DNA of 57,350 nt, taken from a virus. The notes beneath the pieces were generated by a model. That model was not told the origin of the DNA and made no database searches. It was given only the letters and a program-made list of their open reading frames with translations. Below are positions 1 to 7,716 of the stretch, piece after piece (position 1 is the first letter of the stretch; every line of letters starts with the position of its first letter). A program made the translations under genes and the position numbers. The DNA lies in the IMG/VR virus record IMGVR_UViG_3300042564_001760, positions 1 through 57,350 of that record; one strand, given 5' to 3'.

Positions 1-292
1 TCCAGCCTTTATGCGGGCTAAAAAAATTGATATTTGCTTTGGATGACACACCTTTGTTGGAATTGGTCCATACTTGATGTGTTCTATGATAGCCAGAAGC
101 TATGATTTCATTTACCATCTTGACATCGACTGCCACTAGATAATCTGGGGCAAATTCGCGATACAGGGCGTTGCAACCGTATACGGTGCCTCGTTCTTGA
201 AAGTTTCTAGGATCTACGTTTAGTCTGCTTTTGCCGTTGCCTAGTACAAAAGCCACATCATTCCGCTGGCGCTGCTTCAACTGGTGTTCCAT
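1..292 (-). CDS. LGNG-motif protein, C-terminus cut by window edge
   Basis: The reverse frame stays open from an ATG at 292 to the left edge, so the C-terminal part is missing. The protein begins MEHQLKQRQRNDVAFVLGNG and continues with G-C-N-A-L-Y and then FAPDYLVAVD. A glycine-rich LGNGxS loop followed by an N-A-x-Y and PDYLVAVD block resembles the MptE-like (DUF115) Rossmann-type fold, but that is pattern memory only. The start is uncertain: ATG 292 overlaps the upstream gene by 35 bases and has no clear Shine-Dalgarno sequence. A GTG at 256, just past the upstream stop, would begin directly at the AFVLGNG strand. It is the last gene seen of the portal-side minus-strand series. Its role is unknown. 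Confidence 0.6.
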   Translation of the reverse strand, partial: MEHQLKQRQRNDVAFVLGNGKSRLNVDPRNFQERGTVYGCNALYREFAPDYLVAVDVKMVNEIIASGYHRTHQVWTNSNKGVSSKANINFFSPHKGW

Positions 293-503
293 ACATTTGT
301 CTTATGAATTCTTGTTCTGACTGTTCTTCAAATTCGTGTGCTTCACTTTGTTGACGCAATTGATTTATTTGTCTAAGTGTTAATCGAATCTTTCTTGTGT
401 CACTTTTTTTGACCACAGAAGAATCTCTGGCGCTGTCGTATCTACGATCAACTGCAAAATCATTGTTGTTGTCGTTGAAATATAAAAATTCTAATAGGAG
501 CAT
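258..503 (-). CDS. small conserved head-region protein downstream of portal
   Basis: This 81-residue charged protein has no membrane segment. The C-terminal half reads DTRKIRLTLRQINQLRQQ, then a Glu/Gln-rich helix and a terminal FIRQMYGTP motif. From memory, small proteins with this RLTLxQINxLR...MYGTP pattern are conserved beside the portal gene in T4-like cyanophages. T4 has the small prohead protein gp67 at the equivalent place, but similarity to it is not visible, so equivalence is positional inference only. The ATG lies 4 bases after a TATAAATA late box (508-515) and has no Shine-Dalgarno sequence. A GTG at codon 30 would keep only the conserved core. Confidence 0.65.
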   Translation of the reverse strand: MLLLEFLYFNDNNNDFAVDRRYDSARDSSVVKKSDTRKIRLTLRQINQLRQQSEAHEFEEQSEQEFIRQMYGTPVEAAPAE

Positions 504-507
504 ATTG

Positions 508-515
508 TATTTATA
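508..515 (-). promoter_or_regulatory. T4-type late promoter box TATAAATA
   Basis: There is a perfect TATAAATA on the minus strand in the gap between the portal gene and the 81-residue ORF. In T4 the gp55 sigma factor recognises this octamer and transcription starts roughly six bases downstream. That would fall on or inside the ATG at 503, so this promoter may serve the genes further left. Confidence 0.5.
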
Positions 516-517
516 TT

Positions 518-2224
518 TTATACTGCTGCGGGTGCTGGGGCGGCCTGATCTTCTGGTGCTGCGGCTTGTTGTTCAGCTGCTGCCGCCATAGCTGGATCAG
601 CTTCTTGATCTTGTGCGCCAGTTTCTGCTCCTAGACTACCCGGCGTAATGCCAATACTACGCATTTCACTAGAAGCATCAGGTGCTGGTTTTAAATTGCC
701 GCCGTTTTCTTCTCTCCACATGCGTTCGTTTTCTTTGATTTCTTCTTCTGATAGTCCTAAGAATCTTTTAAGAGCAAAACGCTTGCTGAGATGCGGCATT
801 TCTTGAACCTGCGAAAATATTGCTGCTCTAGTGGTATCTAGTTCAGCCTGACGATAGGCTGCAAAATTCTGCGGTTCGTTGAATTTTAATTCGAATAAAC
901 TGGAATCAATGTTGATACCATTGTTATTCATCCAATATTTGAATTCAACATCAAACGTTTCTACTACCATGGCCTGCAGCCGTTTACAGTATTCATTGAA
1001 TCTCAGTTCTTGAATATATGCTGTACCCACTTTACCATCTGCTAGGCTGTTAGGCGCTTCATCAACTGCTGTGGGCAAATATGCACTGGGAATTCTTAAA
1101 GCACGAAATAACTTGTTGGTAAAATAACGCAGGTCAGTGATTTCTCCTAGATTAGTTCCGCCTGGTAGTGTTTCCACTTTTGAACCACGACCTTCTGCTG
1201 TCTGCGGGAAAAAGTAGTCTTCACTGGCACTAAGTGGATTGTAACTGGCATCAACCATGTTTTGTCCGCCACCTGTAGAACTAGGAATGCGTCTTTGTTG
1301 TATTTCGTTTTTAACACGTTCAACAAAACTCATGGCCATGTGTGCTGGCATGTTTCCAACGTCTACATAGAAAATACGTCTTTCTGGCGCACGTTGTATA
1401 CGATAGATAATAATCGCATCTTCTAACAATTCTTTCTGCTTGTAGACTTTGAAAACTGATTCTAGTAATGAATTACCAAACGGGTAGTTGTTGTCCAAGC
1501 CTTCACTGAGCGTGATGTGTACCACGTGTTTGGCATCTACTGTAACTTCATTGGTTTGATTGTGAAATCTAGTGCCTGGTGATTGTGCTGCTGCGCCAAC
1601 CATTCCTCGCCCTAATCCACCTCCACTAGAATAGCTACTTGTACCGCTGGGTGCGGTGTTGGTCGTGTTGTGGGGAGTGGTTGCAATTAATTCTTTAAAA
1701 TTGAAATTAATGTCTTTGATCACATATTGTTCGGGTATCTTGCCTTCACTTTCATTGACGATAATTTTTGTAACTTTGGCTGCATCTACAAACAACCATT
1801 TTTGTGTTTGCGGATCTCTAACGAAAAAACAATCTCCGTACTTGAAGGTGTTGCGCACAATTCTAAATATTCTTGTTTCAAATTGTTGTTGCTTGGTCCA
1901 CTTTTGTAAACTGTCTTTTAGTAATTTTACTTCAGTTGAAGTGGGTTTGCCTTTGAAGTAAAAATGAAACGGTGTGGCATTTTCTTTGTCTTTTTGTGTG
2001 CAGAATTCTGCAAGTATGTCTAAGGCAGCATTGACTTCTGAATCCATATCCATGGTATCATACTGCATATATCGTTCAACACGATTGGGACTTCCTGCAT
2101 AAACATCTGGTAAAAAACTAGAATAGTTTGCACGAGCCGGACCCGGACGGCCACCCCCAATGGGACTCATCGATCCTGTTTGATTTTCTATTTTTATCGG
2201 CGTAAAATATTTTTTCCAGCTCAT
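518..2224 (-). CDS. 20: portal vertex protein of head (gp20)
   Basis: At 568 residues this is close to T4 gp20 (524). Twelve portal subunits form the head vertex through which DNA is packaged and to which the tail joins. The core carries the typical T4-like portal block YDTMDMDSEVNAALDILAEF, followed by an RIF/YGD region, the RAPERRIFYVDVGNMP segment, and a LPGGTNLGEITDLRYFTNKLFRALRIP stretch that is highly conserved in T4-like phages. The N-terminus (MSWKKYFTPIK) is typical. The C-terminal 60 residues are an Ala/Pro/Gln-rich tail. TTGGAAAAATA before the ATG supports the start. The gene lies 12 bases after the tape-measure-like gene on the same strand, whereas in T4 gene 20 follows the tail tube gene. 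Confidence 0.95.
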   Translation of the reverse strand: MSWKKYFTPIKIENQTGSMSPIGGGRPGPARANYSSFLPDVYAGSPNRVERYMQYDTMDMDSEVNAALDILAEFCTQKDKENATPFHFYFKGKPTSTEVKLLKDSLQKWTKQQQFETRIFRIVRNTFKYGDCFFVRDPQTQKWLFVDAAKVTKIIVNESEGKIPEQYVIKDINFNFKELIATTPHNTTNTAPSGTSSYSSGGGLGRGMVGAAAQSPGTRFHNQTNEVTVDAKHVVHITLSEGLDNNYPFGNSLLESVFKVYKQKELLEDAIIIYRIQRAPERRIFYVDVGNMPAHMAMSFVERVKNEIQQRRIPSSTGGGQNMVDASYNPLSASEDYFFPQTAEGRGSKVETLPGGTNLGEITDLRYFTNKLFRALRIPSAYLPTAVDEAPNSLADGKVGTAYIQELRFNEYCKRLQAMVVETFDVEFKYWMNNNGINIDSSLFELKFNEPQNFAAYRQAELDTTRAAIFSQVQEMPHLSKRFALKRFLGLSEEEIKENERMWREENGGNLKPAPDASSEMRSIGITPGSLGAETGAQDQEADPAMAAAAEQQAAAPEDQAAPAPAAV

Positions 2225-2236
2225 TATTTTTCCAAA

Positions 2237-5200
2237 TTATACAGGTGATTTAAACATGTCACCAAAACTAAATCCTTTTTGCACACGTAGCTGATCACTA
2301 TTGATGTTGGCCAATTGACTATTGATAGATATTAATTGTTCCAACTTACTATTTAACGAAGACAGCTGTGATACTGAATCATCTTGACCAAGTGATTGTT
2401 TACCAGTTTGGGTTTCAACGTCGTTGGAATTGTCATATCCGCGGCTACCGCCTTTGTTGGCTGCATTGGATTCTGGTCCAGCAACACTGCTGGCCGCATC
2501 AGCCATTTCTATACGTTTCAGTAGACTTGTTACAGAACCCATTGCAGATTCTGCTGGATCTGGGGCATTGTACTCAGCTGCTGCATCAATACCTTGGCCT
2601 TGTAATGCTGCTGCCATGTCCGATAATTTTTGTCTCATCATCTCAGTCTTCTCAACAAGCTCTGGACTGGTATCAGCAAACGTATTTTTGGAATCACCGC
2701 TTCTCAGAAAATCTACGCTATCTAATTGTGCTCTAAGCTGATTGTATGCAACTTTCATAGAAGTTCCAAGATCAGGAGCTTTTGGCATATTGCTAAAAGT
2801 CACAGGAATGTTTTTACCGCCTGGCAACGGTACCACAGCTTCGGTGCCGTGTAATTCAGCATCAAATCCACTCATAGGACCTTTAACAATCCCCCCATCT
2901 TTTGCTGAAGGTTTACCTGTATCTGGACTAGTTTCTTTCCCGCCTGCTCCTGCAACTTTTACAGATTTACCTGGTGCTGCAGGATTGTCAGGGGATCCTC
3001 CCCTGGCTTCTTTGGCTTCTATGTGCCAGGCTTCTGCACTCACAGGTCGAGCAAAACCAAATTTTTCAAATAGACCTAGACCTACTGCTTTGTTGGCATC
3101 TGCAGAATTTATATCAAAAGCTAGACCAACTTCGTGTTTACTACGTCCTGGAGGAGCTGCTCTTGGCGATCCATACTTTTTAAATAATTCTGCTTGTTCT
3201 TTTGAATCTCTATAGGCAGTATTAACCTGCATCTTTTGACCGGTAGTATTGAAATATTCTGATGCCATTCCAGCAAGACGTTTTTGAACTCCAGGTTCCA
3301 GGCCTTGTAGATTTACTCCAGGTTGAAGTTTTAGATATTTTGATAAGTCGCCAACGTCAGCCTGCATGCCTTCTGGTGATACACCAGTTGGTTGTTTGTC
3401 ACCCACAGCTGGTAATTTTGGACCACCAAGGTCTCCACTAGCAGATCCACTACCTCCACCACCACCGGAAGATGATGATGCAGCGCCTCCGGCCGCGCCT
3501 CCGCTACCACCACCACCACCGCCTCCTGCTGATGCTTTTCCGGCAGCACCACCACCACCTCCACTAAGACCTCCAGCTTTCATTGCTTTAGCAATTTCTT
3601 CAGGCGTTTCTGCTTTGCCGTTCTTTAAAGGTGGTGTACCGGGTGCTGATTTAAGTTTGCTGGCATTTTTATCAGCTTCTTCTTTTTCTTTCTTTGAAGT
3701 GTCTAAACGTTTTTGTGCAGCGTTTAAAGATTCTAGTGCTGCTTTCTTTTCTTCATCAGTTTTGGCAGCTGCATATTTTTTATCTGCTTCTTGAACTTCT
3801 GATCTTGCCGAAGCCAGTGCTTTTTCTTTTTCTTGTTGCTGTTGTGCCGCTTTAATATTGTTAGCAAAGAATCCGTTCTGCTGTGCGCTAAACGAGTTAA
3901 GCATGGCCATAGGACTGGATAGATCAACTTCTTTAGTTTCTGTTTTGGCTTCGGCTGCTTTTTTCTCAGCTTCAGTTTTGTCCCCAACTGCTTTTAATTC
4001 AGCTTGTTTTTTGGCTGCAATGCCATCTTTACTGCGCTGTTCGTTACGTGCTGCTATTGCTGCATCACGTTTGTCTCTTGCATCTAGCTTCTTAGCTTCT
4101 TCTGGATTTGTTTTTCTAAGAGCTTCTCTTTCAGCTTTAGCTTTGTCTGCTGCGGCTGCTTTATTTCTAGCTGCAGATTCTGCAGTTTCTTTCTCGTCGG
4201 CAGCTTTTTTATCAGCAGCAGTTTTGGCATCTGCTGCTTTATTTGCTTTCATTTGATTGCCCATATCGGCAGCAATCTCATTTCTCTTTTGACCTTCGGC
4301 TGATAATTCTTTTTCAACTTCTTGTATTTCTTTCTTGAAACTTACTCCTGGAATTAAATCTAATAATTTAAAAATTCCCATTTTAAGTTGCAAAAATACT
4401 GTTTTCATTATGCTGCCGACGTAACTAACAGCATCTCTCAAGACGTTAAAATCAATTCCTAGACCTTTAACACCATCAACTAGTTTTTTAGCACCGTATA
4501 CTAATAGCCCCACAACAGCTATAACTGCAAGTACAGGGGCTGCTATTGCTAGAAAAGGAGCCACAGCAGTCCATACTCCCGCTGCCATGGCTACCAACGA
4601 TGCAATAAATGGTAACGATGCCACTGCTTTGGCCGTGTCAGCTGCTGCTGAACCCCAGGCTGCAAGGGTCTTTGCTGTATCAGCCGCTGCTGAGGCCCAG
4701 GCTGCAACGGTAGCTACAACTTTGGCAGCAGTAAGACCAATCATCACACCCAAGAACACTGCCAATATAGGTTCTAGATTGTCTTCAATAAAATCACTGA
4801 CTACATAAAGTGAACTTTCAAATAGGCCAAGAACTCCTCCTGTGCTTTCCAACAAAGGATTTAACATAGATCCAATGATACCGCCTAATTTTTCTATTAT
4901 CGGAACCACACCAGTGGTTACAAAATCTGCCAGAATTCTAAATGCTGGCATTACATAATTATTGACAATGTCTACAGCAACTCCAAGCACAGCCGTAAAC
5001 AGTTTAGCTGCAGGTATTAACACACTACTAACTACCTCTGCCAGTGTGCCCATTGCACCCATCATCACATCAATTAGACCGCTGCTGGCCAAGAAGTTGG
5101 TAAATGTATTACTGAATTCTGCAAGTTTTTGTTTGGATTTTTCTAACGCCTCTGCCTGATTGGCTTTTTTTAATGTCTCAGCTTGTTCATCTGTGGCCTG

Positions 5201-6547
5201 GGACAATCCATTAATCTTTTGTCTTGCTAACTCAGCACCGCCACTGTAGGTGTCTCCCATTTCTTTATTAAACTGTCCAACACTTTTTAGAGTCTTGTTA
5301 CGTTCTCTTGCTTCTTCGATACCTGCGTTCCTAGTAGCATTCATAGACTCTTTGCTGATTTGACCTCCTGCCTGCAATGTACGACCATGTGCCTGCATCT
5401 GACTGGCCAATTTGGGATACATGGCTGCCATTTTTACACCTTCTTCAGAAGTAATGGTGCCAGTGGCCAACATATCTTTAATGGCGCTTTGTTGTGCTTT
5501 GGGGAAACTCTGTATGTAAGTCAACATATCTGATCGTTGCTTTTCATCCAGATGCTGCATAGCAGCTTCTACCTGTGCATCTTTGGCCAATCTCTCTCTT
5601 TCTTTGGCCAAGTCCTCTCTATTTTGTCCTGTAATCTTGGACAGTCCATTTAGTTCTTTCATGTAGGTGGCAGCACCCTGTGCCAGTTGAGTATTACTAG
5701 CACCTTGTAGCCTGCCGCTAGATCCCATTGTAGCTATGTAACCGGCCATTCCTTTGTTGATACCTTCAGTGGAATATCCCAATCGTAACAGTTCATCACC
5801 TAGGCCACTCTGCTTCATCTTCTTGCCAAGGTCGGCAAATCGTTTAGCTCCCGCTTCTGTAGTTCCGCCTAGTTCAGCCATGGCCTGGCCGTTACTAGAT
5901 ACTATCTTACTAAACTGATCCACTGTTAATCCTGCACCGGAAGCAGCATTGGTCATGGCATTCATACTGCCGCCAAATGTTGCACCAACGCTGGCCAATT
6001 GCTGATAAGATCCCAGTTGTTTTTCGGCTGCTGCTGCTACTGCGCCAAACACACCTGCAAGCATTGGTCCTACCACAGGTATCATACTGAACGAACTGGC
6101 TGCAGAAGTTAAACTGTTACCCATACTGGCCAGCTGGCCTGCGGCAGAAAATGCTGATTGTGTTAGACTTAGAAAGCTACCAGCTACAACACCTGCTCCA
6201 GTTGTTACTTTGCTAAATGCAGTAGATGCCGCACCTGTGGCTATTCCCAATGCTGTCAATCCCTTACTGCTTTTTCCTATCTGTTGTGTTTGTTGTCCTT
6301 GAGCTTTATTTGCGGCAGCAGATGCTCCAGGAGTTATTCCTCCGGATGCTCCTGCAGGTGGTGCTTTGCCAGGTGGAGGTGCTTTGCCAGGTGGCGGTGC
6401 TTTGTTATTTGGGCCTTGAGAAGATTTTAATTGTTTCTGGATGCCTTGCATCACTTTCAACAATTCTTCTAAAGTATGTTCCGATGCGGCATTTTCGGCA
6501 AGTATTTTACCAATGCCAGGAATGTCAATTTCTACTTTTTGAGCCAT
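2237..6547 (-). CDS. tape-measure-like tail protein with VanY (M15) peptidase domain
   Basis: This 1436-residue protein probably spans the tail lumen, as T4 gp29 (590 residues) does, and carries a peptidoglycan peptidase. Order seen: a Pro/Gly-rich N-terminal linker (about 48-75); an Ala/Ser-rich helical part; hydrophobic helices around 460-690; a Lys/Ala/Glu coiled coil (about 770-960); a Gly/Ser-rich linker (about 990-1035); and a VanY-type D,D-carboxypeptidase-like domain (about 1085-1180). That domain has the zinc motif SKHEVGLAFD and a later WHIE, which supply the His, Asp and His ligands. After it comes a KDGGIVKGP...ELHGTEAVVPLPGG segment of the kind found near the end of tape-measure proteins. 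It lies next to the portal gene and is divergent from the gp26-like gene with the frameshift signal. The tape-measure role is inferred from size, composition and neighbours; the peptidase motif is direct. Confidence 0.8.
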   Translation of the reverse strand: MAQKVEIDIPGIGKILAENAASEHTLEELLKVMQGIQKQLKSSQGPNNKAPPPGKAPPPGKAPPAGASGGITPGASAAANKAQGQQTQQIGKSSKGLTALGIATGAASTAFSKVTTGAGVVAGSFLSLTQSAFSAAGQLASMGNSLTSAASSFSMIPVVGPMLAGVFGAVAAAAEKQLGSYQQLASVGATFGGSMNAMTNAASGAGLTVDQFSKIVSSNGQAMAELGGTTEAGAKRFADLGKKMKQSGLGDELLRLGYSTEGINKGMAGYIATMGSSGRLQGASNTQLAQGAATYMKELNGLSKITGQNREDLAKERERLAKDAQVEAAMQHLDEKQRSDMLTYIQSFPKAQQSAIKDMLATGTITSEEGVKMAAMYPKLASQMQAHGRTLQAGGQISKESMNATRNAGIEEARERNKTLKSVGQFNKEMGDTYSGGAELARQKINGLSQATDEQAETLKKANQAEALEKSKQKLAEFSNTFTNFLASSGLIDVMMGAMGTLAEVVSSVLIPAAKLFTAVLGVAVDIVNNYVMPAFRILADFVTTGVVPIIEKLGGIIGSMLNPLLESTGGVLGLFESSLYVVSDFIEDNLEPILAVFLGVMIGLTAAKVVATVAAWASAAADTAKTLAAWGSAAADTAKAVASLPFIASLVAMAAGVWTAVAPFLAIAAPVLAVIAVVGLLVYGAKKLVDGVKGLGIDFNVLRDAVSYVGSIMKTVFLQLKMGIFKLLDLIPGVSFKKEIQEVEKELSAEGQKRNEIAADMGNQMKANKAADAKTAADKKAADEKETAESAARNKAAAADKAKAEREALRKTNPEEAKKLDARDKRDAAIAARNEQRSKDGIAAKKQAELKAVGDKTEAEKKAAEAKTETKEVDLSSPMAMLNSFSAQQNGFFANNIKAAQQQQEKEKALASARSEVQEADKKYAAAKTDEEKKAALESLNAAQKRLDTSKKEKEEADKNASKLKSAPGTPPLKNGKAETPEEIAKAMKAGGLSGGGGGAAGKASAGGGGGGGSGGAAGGAASSSSGGGGGSGSASGDLGGPKLPAVGDKQPTGVSPEGMQADVGDLSKYLKLQPGVNLQGLEPGVQKRLAGMASEYFNTTGQKMQVNTAYRDSKEQAELFKKYGSPRAAPPGRSKHEVGLAFDINSADANKAVGLGLFEKFGFARPVSAEAWHIEAKEARGGSPDNPAAPGKSVKVAGAGGKETSPDTGKPSAKDGGIVKGPMSGFDAELHGTEAVVPLPGGKNIPVTFSNMPKAPDLGTSMKVAYNQLRAQLDSVDFLRSGDSKNTFADTSPELVEKTEMMRQKLSDMAAALQGQGIDAAAEYNAPDPAESAMGSVTSLLKRIEMADAASSVAGPESNAANKGGSRGYDNSNDVETQTGKQSLGQDDSVSQLSSLNSKLEQLISINSQLANINSDQLRVQKGFSFGDMFKSPV

Positions 6548-6572
6548 TTATTTTTTCCGGAAAAACTACGTA

Positions 6573-6580
6573 TATAAATA
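6573..6580 (+). promoter_or_regulatory. T4-type late promoter box TATAAATA
   Basis: A perfect TATAAATA lies 36 bases before the ATG of the gp26-like gene, in the short divergent gap to the tape-measure gene. Spacing leaves a leader of about 30 bases that contains the GGAG ribosome-binding site. Confidence 0.75.
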
Positions 6581-6616
6581 AGATACCGTTAATAGTATTT
6601 ATTGGAGATCAAATCT

Positions 6617-7471
6617 ATGGAAAACAACCAACAGCCCAAGAAGACCATGTTGTCTAATTGGTATAGACAACCTAAAATCTATATTAGGTTGCCTTCTAAG
6701 GGTGAATACTATGCTAACGATGCTTTGGATAAAAGCACCACAGGAGACTATGCTGTCTATGCAATGACCGCCAAAGATGAACTGATGTTCAAAACTCCAG
6801 ATGCATTGTTAAACGGACAAAGCACCGTAGAAGTTCTTCGCAGTTGTATTCCTGCAATTCAAGACCCATGGAAGATGCCCAGCATTGATGTTGATGCGGC
6901 ATTGGTAGCTGTACGTATTGCAACCTACGGGGAAAAAATGGAAGTTAGTACAAATTGCCCAAATTGTGAAGCAGTAAATGATTATGAAATCAATCTCAAC
7001 ACTTGGTTGGAAAAATTAAATCAATTTCAATTTGATCCTAAGGTTACAGTAGATCCATTAACTGTTTATGTTAGACCCTATACCTATTTAGAAATGACTC
7101 AGACCAGTTTAAAAAGTCTAGAGCAACAGCGCATTTTTGGTGTTATCAACGACGAAACTCTCAGCGATGAAGAAAAATTAGACAAGTTTGGCAAGAGTTT
7201 TAGCAAACTCACACAACTAACTGTTGATGTAATTGCTCAATGCGTAGCACAGATAGAAACTCCAGATGGTATTGAAACTGATGCAACTGAAATAAAAAAC
7301 TTTATTCACAATTCACCTAAAGAAATTTTCAATGCCATTGCAGACCATGTACAGGCATTAAAAAGCAAGATTGATATTCCTGCTCAAGAAGTCAAGTGTA
7401 CCAGTTGTGAAACAGAATTTCTGATGCCAGTGACAATGGATCAATCAAATTTTTTCGCAGTAAGATCTTAA
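6617..7471 (+). CDS. 26: baseplate hub / tail assembly protein, gp26-like
   Basis: The protein has 284 residues and belongs to the T4 gp26-like baseplate family; T4 gp26 has 208. The start YRQPKIYIRLPSKGEYY is the family hallmark. Two CxxC pairs, CPNC in the middle and CTSC near the end, flank the helical half and could bind zinc. ATG 6617 is preferred over an in-frame TTG at 6602 because GGAG at 6604-6607 is well spaced for it. The last codons (AAT TTT TTC) form a slippery site, and the -1 frame continues into a second short ORF. A gp26-like gene next to the tape measure, with a -1 extension, is the arrangement of tail assembly chaperones in many other phages. That role here is inference. 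Confidence 0.85.
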   Translation: MENNQQPKKTMLSNWYRQPKIYIRLPSKGEYYANDALDKSTTGDYAVYAMTAKDELMFKTPDALLNGQSTVEVLRSCIPAIQDPWKMPSIDVDAALVAVRIATYGEKMEVSTNCPNCEAVNDYEINLNTWLEKLNQFQFDPKVTVDPLTVYVRPYTYLEMTQTSLKSLEQQRIFGVINDETLSDEEKLDKFGKSFSKLTQLTVDVIAQCVAQIETPDGIETDATEIKNFIHNSPKEIFNAIADHVQALKSKIDIPAQEVKCTSCETEFLMPVTMDQSNFFAVRS

Positions 7472-7529
7472 AACTTTCCGTACCGGAGATCTTACAAGAA
7501 GCCGAAAAGATGGAAAAAGAGGTACGGAA
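7447..7529 (+). promoter_or_regulatory. candidate programmed -1 frameshift signal with H-type pseudoknot
   Basis: Two overlapping slippery heptamers lie in the gp26-like frame: A_AAT_TTT (7447-7453) and T_TTT_TTC (7450-7456). Stem 1 is GTAAGATCT (7460-7468) with AGATCTTAC (7487-7495), a perfect 9 bp. The loop segment TTCCGTACC (7476-7484) is perfectly complementary to GGTACGGAA (7521-7529), another 9 bp, giving an H-type pseudoknot. The spacer is 6 or 3 bases depending on the heptamer. The zero-frame stop TAA (7469-7471) lies in loop 1. A -1 shift gives a fusion of about 355 residues instead of 284. All pairings are read directly; function is inferred. Confidence 0.75.
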
Positions 7530-7683
7530 GATCAAAAAAGAAGCTTTTCAAATGGCCTGGTATATGCGTGGTATGAGCTATGCCGAAGCCATGAATCTCA
7601 GTTGGGATGAAAGAGAAATTATAGGCGAAATTATTAAAGACAATCTAGAAACTACCAAGAAGACACAACTACCGTTCTTCTAA
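7510..7683 (+). CDS. short ORF in -1 frame after gp26-like gene; probable frameshift extension
   Basis: From ATG 7510 this ORF codes for 57 residues. The frame is open back to about 7408, and the codons after the slippery site (7453-7509) also read like protein: FRSKILKLSVPEILQEAEK. The body is a charged helix followed by EAFQMAWYMRGMSYAEAMNL, then a WDEREII helix and a C-terminal TTKKTQLPFF. No good Shine-Dalgarno sequence precedes ATG 7510; the nearest GGAG (7485-7488) is about 20 bases away and buried in stem 1 of the pseudoknot. It is therefore more likely made as the tail of a gp26-like fusion than as a free protein. Separate initiation at 7510 cannot be excluded. It ends just before a terminator. 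Confidence 0.75.
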   Translation: MEKEVRKIKKEAFQMAWYMRGMSYAEAMNLSWDEREIIGEIIKDNLETTKKTQLPFF

Positions 7684-7685
7684 CA

Positions 7686-7709
7686 AAAAGGACTCCTAGG
7701 AGTCCTTTT
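7686..7709. terminator. bidirectional Rho-independent terminator
   Basis: A perfect 24-base palindrome consists of A4, GGACTCCT and its complement AGGAGTCC, then T4. Read either way it forms a strong hairpin followed by T residues. It sits between two converging genes, the gp26-like extension ending at 7683 and the minus-strand gene ending at 7717, so it probably stops transcription from both sides. Confidence 0.85.
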
Positions 7710-7716
7710 ATTTTGT

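Noticed and set aside
3331-4808. Several open frames on the plus strand and in other minus frames inside the tape-measure gene
   Set aside because: They arise from Ala/Gly/Lys-rich codon bias of the real gene, have low-complexity translations and no ribosome-binding sites.
6602-6616. TTG start for the gp26-like gene
   Set aside because: The TTG overlaps the GGAG that serves ATG 6617.
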